Shown here: positions 27,379 to 36,230 of the stretch, piece by piece | Layout: the number at the start of each line of letters is the position of its first letter | Numbering within the stretch: the first letter of the stretch is position 1 | From: AWTP1-13 sp963840445 | Lineage (GTDB): Bacteria; Pseudomonadota; Alphaproteobacteria; Rhizobiales; Hyphomicrobiaceae | NCBI GenBank assembly: GCA_963840445.1 | Contig: CAWIZC010000037.1 | Coordinates: 1-64,000 of the forward strand | Direction of reading: 5' to 3' | DNA length: 64,000 bases | Position numbers and translations under genes: made by a program | The notes under the pieces: generated by a model | What the model was told of the DNA's origin: nothing | What the model saw: only the letters and a program-made list of their open reading frames with translations | The model's database searches: none

Positions 27379-30300
27379 ATGCATACATCGTTGCGCTCGC
27401 TGCTTGCCTTATTTGTGCTGCTGCTCGCCAGCGCTGCGTGGGCGCAGCAGCGGAGCCCGGGATACCTTGGGGCTGAGCTTCGGGATGTCACCAAGGAGGA
27501 AGCCGACAAGCTCGGCTGGGAAGCACCGCGCGGCGCCAAGGTCGTCCGCGCACTGCCCGACTCGCCAGCGGCGGAGGCCGGCCTCGCGCCTGGCGATGTG
27601 ATCACAGCGCTCGATGGGGTCGAGGTGGAGAATTTCGCCGGTTTGCGGGCGGCGTTGGACGTCAAAGGCGCCGGCGCATCGGTGAAGCTGCGTCTGCTCC
27701 GCTCCAGCAGGGAGCGGACTATCACGGCAACGCTTGGCGCGCGGCCGGGGGCACTCGCCGCAGGCGCCGAGAAACTACCCCAGTTCGTGCTCGACACGGG
27801 CGGGCACACCTCGAACGTCAGGGGTCTGGCATTCACGCCGGACGGCCGCCAGCTGGTGTCGGCGTCGCAGGACAAGACCGTCAGGGTCTGGGACGTCGAC
27901 ACGGGCAAGACGGTGCGCATCATCCGGGGGGAAACGGCACCCGGCAGTTGGGGCACGATCTATGCCATGGCGCTGTCCCCCGACGGCCGATGGCTGGCTG
28001 TCGGCGGCTTCCTGCGCGATGAGAGCGATGCCGCTGTCGCGGCGGCGGTGCGCCTCTACGACTTTGCAAGCGGCAGGCTGGAAGCGCTGCTCAAGGGCCA
28101 CGACAATGTCGTCTGGGCTTTGGCCTTTTCGGGCGACAGCACGCGCCTCATTTCCGGCAGCTTCGACAAGACCGCCATCGTCTGGGACTTGGCAACGCGG
28201 CGGCAGATGTTGCGGCTTTCCGGGCACGCCGGACAGATCAAGGCTGTCGCCTTCGCCCATGACGGCGAGCGGGTCGTGACCGGGAGCGACGACGAGACGC
28301 TGCGGCTGTGGAACGCCGCCGACGGCAGACCGATCGCTGAGATGACCGAGCACAAGCGCCTGTCGGAGCGCGCCGCGGCGCAACGAGAGGCAAGCCCTCG
28401 GAACAAGGAGAAAAACAAATACGCGCCACTGCCCGCGGGGGTGACAACCGTCGCCGCATCGCCAAGCGGGCCTGTAATCGTCTCGGGCGATACAACGGGG
28501 ACGGTTCTTTTATGGGACGGGCGCACCGGTGCGTTCTTGCGCGAACTCGCCCGGCCCGGAGGAATGATCGGCGCCTCCGATATCGACTCGCTGACCTTCA
28601 GCGCCGACGGCCGCTGGCTGCTTTACACGGCCACGGCGCGCGGCTGCATGGTTGCCGAGGTTGCCACCGGCCGGGAGTTTCATGACGGCGAGCTGCGCGA
28701 GCCGATGAAATTGCTGGACGCCGGCTACTTCTCCCGCCGCGTGCACTGCCATGGCGATGTGGCCTTCAGCCCCGACGCGCGTCTCGCTGCCGGCGGAGAC
28801 AACAGTGGCATCCACGTCTTCGACCCGCGCACGCGCAACGTCGCCCGGACGCTCGAGAGCACGGGAAGGACCGTGCGCGCCGTCGGCTTCGCGGGCGACG
28901 GTCGCTCGATCCAGTGGGGAAACGACATCTGGAGGCTTGATGAGAATTCGAAAAAAGGCCGGTTCTCATTGACCCGCCGTCTGCGTCTGCCGCAGGACGG
29001 CCGGCCGCTCGGGTCCCCGGAAGCGTTGCAGCCGGAAGTCACCAAGCCATACGAGGAGAACCGCATCAAGGCGCAGCATGGGCTCTTTTCGGCCGAGTTC
29101 AAGGCCGGACCACGTCCCAACACCGTCCACACCAGCGTTCTCCAGATTGCCAAGGACGGCGCACTGCATGCGGAGATCAATCTCGCGAGCGACAATAACA
29201 GCGCGGAAGCCCCCATCCCCTTCACGCCCGACGGCCGGGAGATCCTGATCGGCAACTCGGGAATAGCGGCCTACAGCGTGGACGGACGGCCCACCGGCGA
29301 GTTTTCCGGTCACTACGGACAAGTGCGCGACCTGGCCTTCTCGCCCGACGGGCGCCTGCTCGTCTCGGGCGGCTCGGACCAGACCGTCCGCGTGTGGAAC
29401 CTGAAGACGCGCGAGCTGATCGTCAGCCTGTTCGATGGCAAGGACGGCGAGTGGGTGATGTGGACGCCGCAGGGCTACTACATGGGCTCGCCGGGGGCGG
29501 ACAAGATCGTGGGCTGGCAAATCAACAAGGGGCCGGAGCAGACGCCGGATTACGTCGGTGCCGACCAGCTGCGGCAGCACCTGAACCGCCCCGACATCGT
29601 CGAGAAGGCCATCCTCCTCGCCTCGGCGGAGGAGGCCGTGCGCCAGGCGCCGGGCACCTCGCTCAAGCTCGCCGAGTTGCTCGCTCGGCCCGTGCCACGC
29701 TTCAGGATCGTGGCTCCGGACGCCGGATCGGCCCAGCGCAGCGGGCGCGCGAGCGTAAGGATCGCCATCGAGGCTACCCAGGACCCCGTCCGGCTGATCC
29801 GCGTGCAGGTCAACGGCCGGCAGGTCGAGGAGCAGACGCCGGAGGTCGGCTCAGGCGGCTTCGGCGCAGGCGAGCGCGTTCTCGACGTGCCGCTCGGCAA
29901 GGGCCGCAACGAGGTGCGCGTCACGCTCACCAATGCCATCGGCGAGAAGGCCGAAACGCAGGTGCTCACCCACGAGAGCGAGGGTGACCTGGACAAGCGC
30001 GGGACGCTCCACATCCTCGCCATCGGCGTCAACGACTACCAGGGGCTCGGCCAAGGCTGCAGCGGTGCCAGCTGCAACCTGCGTTATTCCGTGGCCGATG
30101 CCCGCAGCCTGGCCGACGCCATCGAGAAGCGCCTCGGACCCAGCCACGCTCGCGTGGTGAAGCGCGTGCTCGTCAACGGCGGCGGTGCCAAAAACGCGCC
30201 CACCGCCGCCAACATCATCGACGCCGTGGACAGTCTGATGAGAGCGGAGGAGACCGATACGGTGGTGCTGTTCATGGCCGGGCACGGCATGAACGATGGG

Positions 30301-30762
30301 CCGGACTACCGGTTTGTGCCGACAGACGCAGAATGGACCGATCGGTCGAGGCAGTCGCTGCGCGGCTCAAAGGTGGTTCCCTGGCAGGTGCTACAGAGCG
30401 CAATGGAGGCGGCCAAGGGCCGGCGGCTGCTGTTCGTGGACACCTGCCACTCGGGTAACGCCTACAACCAGCGCCTCGGCAACGCCGCCTATCACGCCAA
30501 CATTATCGCTTACACGGCGACGCGCTTCGACCAGGAGGCGCTGGAAGACGCCACGCTCGGGCATGGCCTCTTCACCTATGCCGTGGTCGAGGGCCTGCAA
30601 GGTGGAGGCGATCCCAGCGCCCAGCGCCGGGTTTCCACCAGGGAGTTGGCCGGCTACGTGGTGCGTCGCGTCGGCGAGCTCGCCAGGGCGCTCAAGGGGG
30701 CGCAGGAGCCGCAATATTTCAAGGGCCGCGACGCCGACGACTACGTCCTGGCGCTGTGGTAG
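27379..30762 (+). CDS. Secreted PDZ-WD40-caspase (metacaspase-like) protein
   Basis: A 1127-residue protein. I start at ATG 27379 (three codons inside the open frame). Signal peptide: LRSLLALFVLLLASAAWAQQ. PDZ domain at about 30-115 (GYLGAELRDVT, VVRALPDSPAAEAGLAPGDVI). WD40 repeats from about 120 to 700 (for example GSFDKTAIVWD, GSDDETLRLWN, GGSDQTVRVWN). A linker with an Ig-like region follows. The C-terminal caspase/peptidase C14 domain has His969 in FMAGHGMNDG and Cys1023 in VDTCHSGNAY, both present. Known bacterial caspase-WD40 proteins sense or respond to stress; the target of this one is unknown. The zinc peptidase gene is next, about 70 nt away. Confidence 0.88.
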   Translation: MHTSLRSLLALFVLLLASAAWAQQRSPGYLGAELRDVTKEEADKLGWEAPRGAKVVRALPDSPAAEAGLAPGDVITALDGVEVENFAGLRAALDVKGAGASVKLRLLRSSRERTITATLGARPGALAAGAEKLPQFVLDTGGHTSNVRGLAFTPDGRQLVSASQDKTVRVWDVDTGKTVRIIRGETAPGSWGTIYAMALSPDGRWLAVGGFLRDESDAAVAAAVRLYDFASGRLEALLKGHDNVVWALAFSGDSTRLISGSFDKTAIVWDLATRRQMLRLSGHAGQIKAVAFAHDGERVVTGSDDETLRLWNAADGRPIAEMTEHKRLSERAAAQREASPRNKEKNKYAPLPAGVTTVAASPSGPVIVSGDTTGTVLLWDGRTGAFLRELARPGGMIGASDIDSLTFSADGRWLLYTATARGCMVAEVATGREFHDGELREPMKLLDAGYFSRRVHCHGDVAFSPDARLAAGGDNSGIHVFDPRTRNVARTLESTGRTVRAVGFAGDGRSIQWGNDIWRLDENSKKGRFSLTRRLRLPQDGRPLGSPEALQPEVTKPYEENRIKAQHGLFSAEFKAGPRPNTVHTSVLQIAKDGALHAEINLASDNNSAEAPIPFTPDGREILIGNSGIAAYSVDGRPTGEFSGHYGQVRDLAFSPDGRLLVSGGSDQTVRVWNLKTRELIVSLFDGKDGEWVMWTPQGYYMGSPGADKIVGWQINKGPEQTPDYVGADQLRQHLNRPDIVEKAILLASAEEAVRQAPGTSLKLAELLARPVPRFRIVAPDAGSAQRSGRASVRIAIEATQDPVRLIRVQVNGRQVEEQTPEVGSGGFGAGERVLDVPLGKGRNEVRVTLTNAIGEKAETQVLTHESEGDLDKRGTLHILAIGVNDYQGLGQGCSGASCNLRYSVADARSLADAIEKRLGPSHARVVKRVLVNGGGAKNAPTAANIIDAVDSLMRAEETDTVVLFMAGHGMNDGPDYRFVPTDAEWTDRSRQSLRGSKVVPWQVLQSAMEAAKGRRLLFVDTCHSGNAYNQRLGNAAYHANIIAYTATRFDQEALEDATLGHGLFTYAVVEGLQGGGDPSAQRRVSTRELAGYVVRRVGELARALKGAQEPQYFKGRDADDYVLALW

Positions 30763-30829
30763 GCCGCGTCTGGGTCGGCGGGCATCAGTTTCCAAGGAAC
30801 AGAGAATTTCAGCAGGCCGGAGATTGGCG

Positions 30830-31591
30830 ATGCGACACACCATTTTTGGGTTGGTGCTTTGGTTCCTCCTGTTGCAGACGACCGCAGCCGCCCCGCAAGA
30901 GGCAACGCCACAAAAGGAGCAGCCCTCGAAAACCGGCGATGAGGTTGCCGACTTTGTCAGCCGCGTCTTGGGGAACACCGAAGATGTGTGGGATCGCGTC
31001 TTCCGCGAGAGTGGACGAACCTACGAGAAACCGAAGCTCGTATTGTTCTCGGGGGCAACCCATACTGGTTGCGGCCTGGGTGAATCCGTAACAGGTCCCT
31101 TCTACTGCCCTCGCGATCGCAAGATCTACCTCGACCTGGGTTTCTTCCGCGAGCTTAGGGAAGAGTACAAGGCGCCCGGCGACTTCGCGCAGGCCTACGT
31201 CGTTGCTCACGAAGTCGGTCACCACATCCAAAACCTGCTTGGCATTGAAGGCAGAGTTCAGGCACTCCAGACCGAGGCGCAAAAGCGCGGTGATGACATA
31301 ACTGTAAATCGCCTGTCGGTCCGGATTGAGCTGCAGGCTGATTGCCTTGCCGGGATATGGGCCCACCGCACCAATCAAGTGAGCGCGCGACTGGAACCGG
31401 GCGACATCGAAAGCGGGCTCAATGCGGCCGCGCAGATTGGCGACGACACGATGCAGAGACGCATTCAGGGAACCGCTGTTCCCGAGACTTTTTCACATGG
31501 CAGTGCGGAACAGCGTATGCGTTGGTTTCGCAACGGCCTCGAAAGCGGCCAGCTGACTGCGTGTAATACGTTCAGCTCCGAGACACTGTAA
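30830..31591 (+). CDS. Secreted neutral zinc metallopeptidase (YpfJ family)
   Basis: 253-residue protein with signal peptide (MRHTIFGLVLWFLLLQTTAA). The zinc site HEVGHH (His127-Glu128...His131) lies in VVAHEVGHHIQN; LQADCLAGIW supplies the third ligand. The family also shows SGATHTGCGLG and GPFYCPRDRKIYLDL, both present. The ATG at 30830 is inside a longer open frame beginning in the caspase gene; upstream codons are its shadow. Periplasmic or extracellular. Spacing of about 70 nt to the caspase gene and shared strand suggest co-transcription. Confidence 0.88.
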   Translation: MRHTIFGLVLWFLLLQTTAAAPQEATPQKEQPSKTGDEVADFVSRVLGNTEDVWDRVFRESGRTYEKPKLVLFSGATHTGCGLGESVTGPFYCPRDRKIYLDLGFFRELREEYKAPGDFAQAYVVAHEVGHHIQNLLGIEGRVQALQTEAQKRGDDITVNRLSVRIELQADCLAGIWAHRTNQVSARLEPGDIESGLNAAAQIGDDTMQRRIQGTAVPETFSHGSAEQRMRWFRNGLESGQLTACNTFSSETL

Positions 31592-31764
31592 TCTCCAGCG
31601 TACAGGATGATCTCGCAGAACGGGGCTTTGATCTAGTTGGCGCCCCAATTGCCTTCCGAGCCGCTCTGAGGCACCTGCTGCTGAGCGAAACGCGATCGGC
31701 CAGCGTCTCGATCACGTCCATCGAGTTCAGCTTGCGCGCGACCTTGATCGCCAGGCACATGAGA

Positions 31765-31797
31765 GGCCGGCAGTCACTCACGCAGTGACAGCCGGCC
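31765..31797. terminator. Long hairpin between convergent genes
   Basis: GGCCGGCAGTCACT (31765-31778) pairs with AGTGACAGCCGGCC (31784-31797) with one mismatch and a five-base loop. It lies 3' of the minus-strand Liv-type binding protein and of the plus-strand peptidase. No T-run follows on either strand, so it may be a bidirectional or Rho-assisted terminator. Confidence 0.6.
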
Positions 31798-31818
31798 GTT
31801 TGCAATCAGCTCAGAATT

Positions 31819-33039
31819 TCAGAGACCGAAGTCAGCCTCGAAACCCACGCGCGCGAGCACGCGCATGTCGAAGTCCTTGCCCCCCTTGATGTACTCCACG
31901 AGAATACCCGTCCGGTTGCCGTCGCGGCACTGCGGCGTGGCATCAGCGCAGAAGTTGATCGGGCCGGAGGCCAGACCGCTATAGTTCTTGATGTTGGCTA
32001 GCGCGTCACGGATGGCAAGACGATCTGCTTTCAGCGATGCATCGGTCAATTCAAGCTTGGCGCTTTTCAGGGCGAGCTTGATGATCTGCGCCGTCTCGTA
32101 GGCCTGGCTGAAGTCGTGATCGGGACAGCGCACGCCGTACTTGGTCTGCACCATTTTCACGAACTCCTGCGCCACCGGACGGTCGTCCGTGCAGGAGAAC
32201 GCGGCAGCGAAGACAAGGCCGATCGCCGTATCGCCGGCAAGCTCGGGCACCGGCGCGTTCGATGCCGCTGAGGAGGCCACGCGACGCACCGTTTTCGGAA
32301 TGCCGACCTCGTATGACTGCTGGGTGATGCGGGCAATGGCATCGTGCTGGCCACCGATCGCGATCACCTCCGGGTTGAGGGATTTGATCTTGAGCAGGTG
32401 CGCGCGGAAGTCCAAGTCGGTCTCCTGCATCTGCGTCTCATACAGCGGCTCCGCGCCGTAGGTCCTCTTCATGAACGCCATGTAGTCTTTGGCAAAGCCC
32501 ATGCCGGCCCCGTCCGTCGTGTAGAGATAGGCAACCTTCTTGCCTGCGTTCTCGGACATATACTTGCCGTGAATGCTGGCGGAGAACCGCTCGGACACGG
32601 AGGTGCGGAAAAGCCAGGCACTGCCCTTTTTGGTGACATTGGCGTTGGTGGAATGCGGCACGATCTGCGGAACCTCTTCCTTGGCCGTGACATCGACCAT
32701 CGGCAGGGTCACGGAGCTGCAGGTCGAGCCCATCACGAGATGGACCTTGTGCTGGTGGATGAAGCGGTTGGCGTTGGCGATGCCCTTGTCCGGTTTGCAC
32801 TCGTCGTCCAGCAGGATGACCTCGATCTTCTTGCCATTGATGCCGCCCGACGCATTGACGGCCTCGAGCTCATCCTTGGACATCTGGCCGTACTTCATGC
32901 CGTTCTCCACGACCATGCGCAGCGTGATGCCAATGCGGATCACTCCGTCCTGGGCTTGCGCCGGCGCAGAGACGAGTCCTGTTGCAAGCACGGCGGCCGG
33001 CAGTAGCGCCAACACCGATCGATTTCCAAAATGCGTCAT
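31819..33039 (-). CDS. Branched-chain amino acid type ABC substrate-binding protein (LivJ/PBP1 family)
   Basis: Periplasmic receptor of 406 residues. Start ATG 33039 is supported by GGAGG nine nt upstream; the longer frame to 33147 is not needed. Signal peptide ends at APAQAQ. The mature chain has VIRIGITLRM and the Liv pattern NASGGINGKKIEVILLDDECKPDKG, GSTCSSVTL and ALKIKSLNPEVIAIGG. Liv-type permease and ATPase genes are absent, so the protein is an orphan or uses a transporter encoded elsewhere. A long hairpin follows its 3' end. Confidence 0.87.
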   Translation of the reverse strand: MTHFGNRSVLALLPAAVLATGLVSAPAQAQDGVIRIGITLRMVVENGMKYGQMSKDELEAVNASGGINGKKIEVILLDDECKPDKGIANANRFIHQHKVHLVMGSTCSSVTLPMVDVTAKEEVPQIVPHSTNANVTKKGSAWLFRTSVSERFSASIHGKYMSENAGKKVAYLYTTDGAGMGFAKDYMAFMKRTYGAEPLYETQMQETDLDFRAHLLKIKSLNPEVIAIGGQHDAIARITQQSYEVGIPKTVRRVASSAASNAPVPELAGDTAIGLVFAAAFSCTDDRPVAQEFVKMVQTKYGVRCPDHDFSQAYETAQIIKLALKSAKLELTDASLKADRLAIRDALANIKNYSGLASGPINFCADATPQCRDGNRTGILVEYIKGGKDFDMRVLARVGFEADFGL

Positions 33040-33506
33040 AGGCGTTCCTCCATTCTTGTCTATGCTTGCTCTCGGCAGGCGCCAGTCCCTTGCTTTGACC
33101 GGCAATCGTTTTATGCGAGAGCGTGCCTCGGTTCTGCAGCCGTGCAATGGCCACGCGCCCGGACCTTGTCGACCAGCTCAACTGATACCGAAAAATCCCT
33201 GCCGCTAGTCGACTGACCCTGCTTCTGACCCCCATTGAGGTCAATGACCAAGATCTCCGTTCAACCTAACCTAATGTTACCTTGAGACAGGGTATTCAGG
33301 GTTTTGGTGTGGTTCGAGTGTGATGGTCGAAACAGGCCACTTGCGCCGGCTCGGGTGCAGCGCCACGCAAACTTTTTGGCTAAGTACGCACCGCCACCGA
33401 GAACGGGCCGCCAAACCGCTGGCGCCACACCGCCGGGATCGCCATTGCTCTCAATCCCTTAGTGCGCGTCTTACTGGTGCCTCCGCATGTGGCCAGACTG
33501 CGCGGC
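33040..33506. other. Regulatory/intergenic region containing direct-repeat copy 2
   Basis: About 470 nt between divergent genes. It contains CATTGA-GG-TCAATG (33233-33246), a perfect inverted repeat and possible operator for the Liv-type gene. It also contains the second 29-bp repeat (33432-33460). Nothing here codes for a recognisable protein. Confidence 0.4.
33432..33460 (+). repeat. 29-bp direct repeat, copy 2
   Basis: Same orientation as 19749-19777 with two mismatches (GCCGGGAtCGCCAt and then TGCTCTCAATCCCTT). At this copy the preceding bases do not form a T-arm, so only the acceptor and downstream part is shared. The two copies bracket 13.7 kb. Confidence 0.5.
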
Positions 33507-34223
33507 ATGAACCCCACAACACATGTTACGGCTCTTGTTTTTGCGTGCCTGCTGAGCATGGCCAGCCCTGCTTACGCGGACGAGACCGATACGCTCACAG
33601 TGGATGGCACGAAGTACAGGCTCGACGGCATCGATGCGCCTGAGAGCGATCAGCATTGCCTCGACCAAGTCGGCAAGCTCAACCCGTGCGGCCAGCTTGC
33701 CAACTCTGCGCTGACAAAATTCATCGCCGGCCGGCAAGTGGTGTGCACGGACGCCGGAGCCGACAGCAAGTACACGGATCGGCGTATTGGCCAGTGCTAT
33801 GTCGACGGCGTCGATCTCAGTCATTGGCTGGTCGAAAACGGATGGGCGGTCAATTTCGAGCCTTATGCCAAGGGGCGCTTCAAGGCCGACGAAGATGCTG
33901 CGAAGGCAGGTCAGCTGGGGATGTGGAACGGTTGCTTCGTCGCCCCGCAGGACTTGCGCAACTGGCGAAAAGCTGCGGCTGCGATGCTCGGTGCGAACTG
34001 CCCGCCCGATGCGCGAGAGAAGCTGTTCCCTGACGAGGTTGGTCAGCCAGTGGGTTTCGAGGTCAAGGGGCACTACGCTGTCCGCGCATTCCCGTACCGG
34101 GGCATCTATCATCTGCAGGGCTGCGGCAGCTACCGACGCACGAAGGCGAAGCGATGGTTCAAGACCGAAGCGGATGCGATCTCGGCAGGGTTTCGCAAAG
34201 CTTACACGTGCGGATGGTGGTGA
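33507..34223 (+). CDS. Secreted thermonuclease-family protein
   Basis: SNase-fold protein of 238 residues. Signal peptide MNPTTHVTALVFACLLSMAS, cleavage near AYADE. The family block DGTKYRLDGIDAPESDQ holds the first catalytic Asp region. LENGWAV-like VENGWAVNF and the D-x-x-G pattern follow. The C-terminal 45 residues (IYHLQGCGSYRRTKAKRWFKTEADAI-like) match the small Cys-containing tail often fused to bacterial SNases. The second catalytic Arg is not identifiable with confidence (TDRRIGQCYV is the likely place). ATG 33507 is chosen over 33462 because it begins the signal peptide directly. Confidence 0.8.
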   Translation: MNPTTHVTALVFACLLSMASPAYADETDTLTVDGTKYRLDGIDAPESDQHCLDQVGKLNPCGQLANSALTKFIAGRQVVCTDAGADSKYTDRRIGQCYVDGVDLSHWLVENGWAVNFEPYAKGRFKADEDAAKAGQLGMWNGCFVAPQDLRNWRKAAAAMLGANCPPDAREKLFPDEVGQPVGFEVKGHYAVRAFPYRGIYHLQGCGSYRRTKAKRWFKTEADAISAGFRKAYTCGWW

Positions 34224-34442
34224 CCGCAATCAGCGTTTGCGCTGGCGGGATTGCGAGGTGACGGTCGCTCGCACCGGCTCTGCACCTCGACATCCGTCTG
34301 GAATGGCCTGCATCGAGCAAGTCCCGTAGCTGCCGTTTCCTTGTTCTGTCCTTCGCAGCGCGATACGACTTGATGGCGCCCGAAACACTGCGCATCGTCA
34401 CGAGGGTGAGTGGGGGCCATGTCGCAATCCCGGGAGCGGGTC

Positions 34443-34742
34443 ATGCGCCATCTCTTGGCTTTGTCAGCAGTTGCTGGGGGGCTGATCGTTGCGTTGGGGC
34501 TTGCGCATGCCCATGACTGGTATCCCATCGAATGCTGCGGGGGCAAAGACTGCGCTGCTGCCGATAGCGTCGTGCGGCGCGATGACGGCAGCTACCTGGT
34601 CACGGCACATGGCATGTCCGTGGTGATCCCGGAAGGATACTTCTGGCGCCCGTCTCCTGATGGCCAGGTTCACGTGTGCGTCCGTCAGATCGGCGGGGTG
34701 GGTCTGATGGTCGTTTGCGCGTTTCGCAGTCCGGGCGTGTGA
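34443..34742 (+). CDS. Small exported Cys-rich protein
   Basis: 99-residue protein: signal peptide MRHLLALSAVAGGLIVALGL, cleavage near AHAHD, and mature start HDWYPIECCGGKDC. Five Cys in the mature part and a conserved-looking GYFWRPSPDGQVHVC block suggest disulfide bonding. Similar HDWYPxxCC proteins are widespread in Rhizobiales without known function. The internal ATG 34443 places the signal peptide at the N-terminus. Confidence 0.65.
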   Translation: MRHLLALSAVAGGLIVALGLAHAHDWYPIECCGGKDCAAADSVVRRDDGSYLVTAHGMSVVIPEGYFWRPSPDGQVHVCVRQIGGVGLMVVCAFRSPGV

Positions 34743-34977
34743 GCGTCCATCAGGGCAACAATGCCCGGAGCTTCCGTGCCGATCGCCCGGCCGGAGCCTC
34801 GCTTTTGGCCTAACCGGACATTCTTCGGGATGGCGTATCGGGACGGGCCCTCCTGTGTCAGCCAGGATGTGGGCCCGGTCGGCAGATGCAAACGCGGCTT
34901 TGCTGCACGGTAGCATGCTGACACCGGCCTGCGAGAGCTGTAGAAATGATCGACAGCAAGCGCGGACCTAGAGTTCC

Positions 34978-36009
34978 ATGAGACGCGTCACCATCGCCCA
35001 GATCGAAGCCTTCTGCTGCATCATGCGGTATGGCAGCTTCCGCGCGGCAGCAAGCCATCTCAATCTCACTCAGCCGACGTTGAGCATCAGGATCCGCGGC
35101 ATGGAGGACGTGCTCGGTTTCCAGCTCTTCAAGAAGGTTGGGCGGGGATCGCAGCCGACCATGAACGCCGAGGCGATCCTGCCGCAAGCCGAGCGGCTCT
35201 TGGTGATGGCGGAAGACTTCACGACAAGGCCCAAGCCGACCGACGCGTTGCGCGGCAGCCTGCGGCTCGGTGCGCCCGACTGCTTCGGCACGATCTGCCT
35301 GCCCGACCTTCTCGGGGAGTTGCGCACGCGCTTCCCCGACCTTCGCCCGGCCATCACGATCGACCGGGCGCCCGCACTGTGCAAGGCGCTCAATACGCGC
35401 GAGCTCGATGTCGCTTTCATCACCGAGCCCAAGACCGGCCCCCACATCCGGCTCGAGCCGCTCGGCGGTTCGCACCATAGCTGGGTGTCAGGCCCGGGCC
35501 TGCAGCTTCCAAACCGCGTGATTAGTCCGCAGGACCTCGCCGACACGGAGATCTTCGTCTACCCCGCGCCATCCAACCAGATGCGTATGGTGCTCGACTG
35601 GTTCGCGGCGGCTTCGGTCCGCGCGTCCGCCATCCGCACCTGCAACAGCCTGTCCGTCATTCTGCCGCTGGTCCTAGCCGGCGCGGGGGTCAGCCTGCTG
35701 CCCAACGGCTTCCTGCGCAACGATCGCCGCAGCCGGAACCTCAGGTACCTCGAGACGAAGCCGGTAATCCCCTATTCGCAATATGTTGCCGCCTATCAGG
35801 CCGACAAGGCCGGCGCCACCATGCACGCCGTGATCGAGATGGCCTGGACTATCATGTGCAATCGGCGCTTCGTGGAGCGTGCGCCCCGCGAGCCGCTGAC
35901 TGAGCCCGGCAAGCGGCCCACGCGCCGGTCGTCCACCAAGCCGGCGATCCCGCGCTACGTCGGCACGGCCTTCGATGTGCACCTGCTTACTGAGCACGCC
36001 GAGAGCTGA
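34978..36009 (+). CDS. LysR-family transcriptional regulator
   Basis: 343 residues. N-terminal winged HTH: IAQIEAFCCIMRYGSFRAAASHLNLTQPTLSIRIRGMEDVLG. Effector-binding domain from about 90, with a GSLRLGAPD strand and VLAGAGVSLLP near the C-terminal lobe. A hydrophilic 40-residue tail (PREPLTEPGKRPTRRSS) extends beyond the usual LysR end. It lies about 220 nt upstream of, and on the same strand as, the carbohydrate ABC operon, so it probably regulates it. Confidence 0.87.
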   Translation: MRRVTIAQIEAFCCIMRYGSFRAAASHLNLTQPTLSIRIRGMEDVLGFQLFKKVGRGSQPTMNAEAILPQAERLLVMAEDFTTRPKPTDALRGSLRLGAPDCFGTICLPDLLGELRTRFPDLRPAITIDRAPALCKALNTRELDVAFITEPKTGPHIRLEPLGGSHHSWVSGPGLQLPNRVISPQDLADTEIFVYPAPSNQMRMVLDWFAAASVRASAIRTCNSLSVILPLVLAGAGVSLLPNGFLRNDRRSRNLRYLETKPVIPYSQYVAAYQADKAGATMHAVIEMAWTIMCNRRFVERAPREPLTEPGKRPTRRSSTKPAIPRYVGTAFDVHLLTEHAES

Positions 36010-36166
36010 GCCCCCCGGCGGCCCTGTCAGTGGGTTCTCCCGTCCGCTCGGGTGGCCGAAAGGCCCTGTCGTGCGTGACACCGAGCGCCTGATCGAGCAG
36101 GCGCACAGGGCTGCAAGGCTCGACACTGATTATTTTTTTCTATCGATCGACTGCAAGAGCTTCAAT

Positions 36167-36195
36167 TTGTCGTGCAATCGCGTGCAGCCTAATAT
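36167..36195 (+). promoter_or_regulatory. Candidate sigma-70 promoter of the carbohydrate ABC operon
   Basis: TTGTCG (36167-36172) and TAATAT (36190-36195) are 17 bp apart, 36 bp before the binding-protein ATG. The region is AT-rich against GC-rich surroundings. Confidence 0.45.
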
Positions 36196-36230
36196 TTCCG
36201 CGCAGCGCGTAGATTTTGCGGAGCAGGTCG

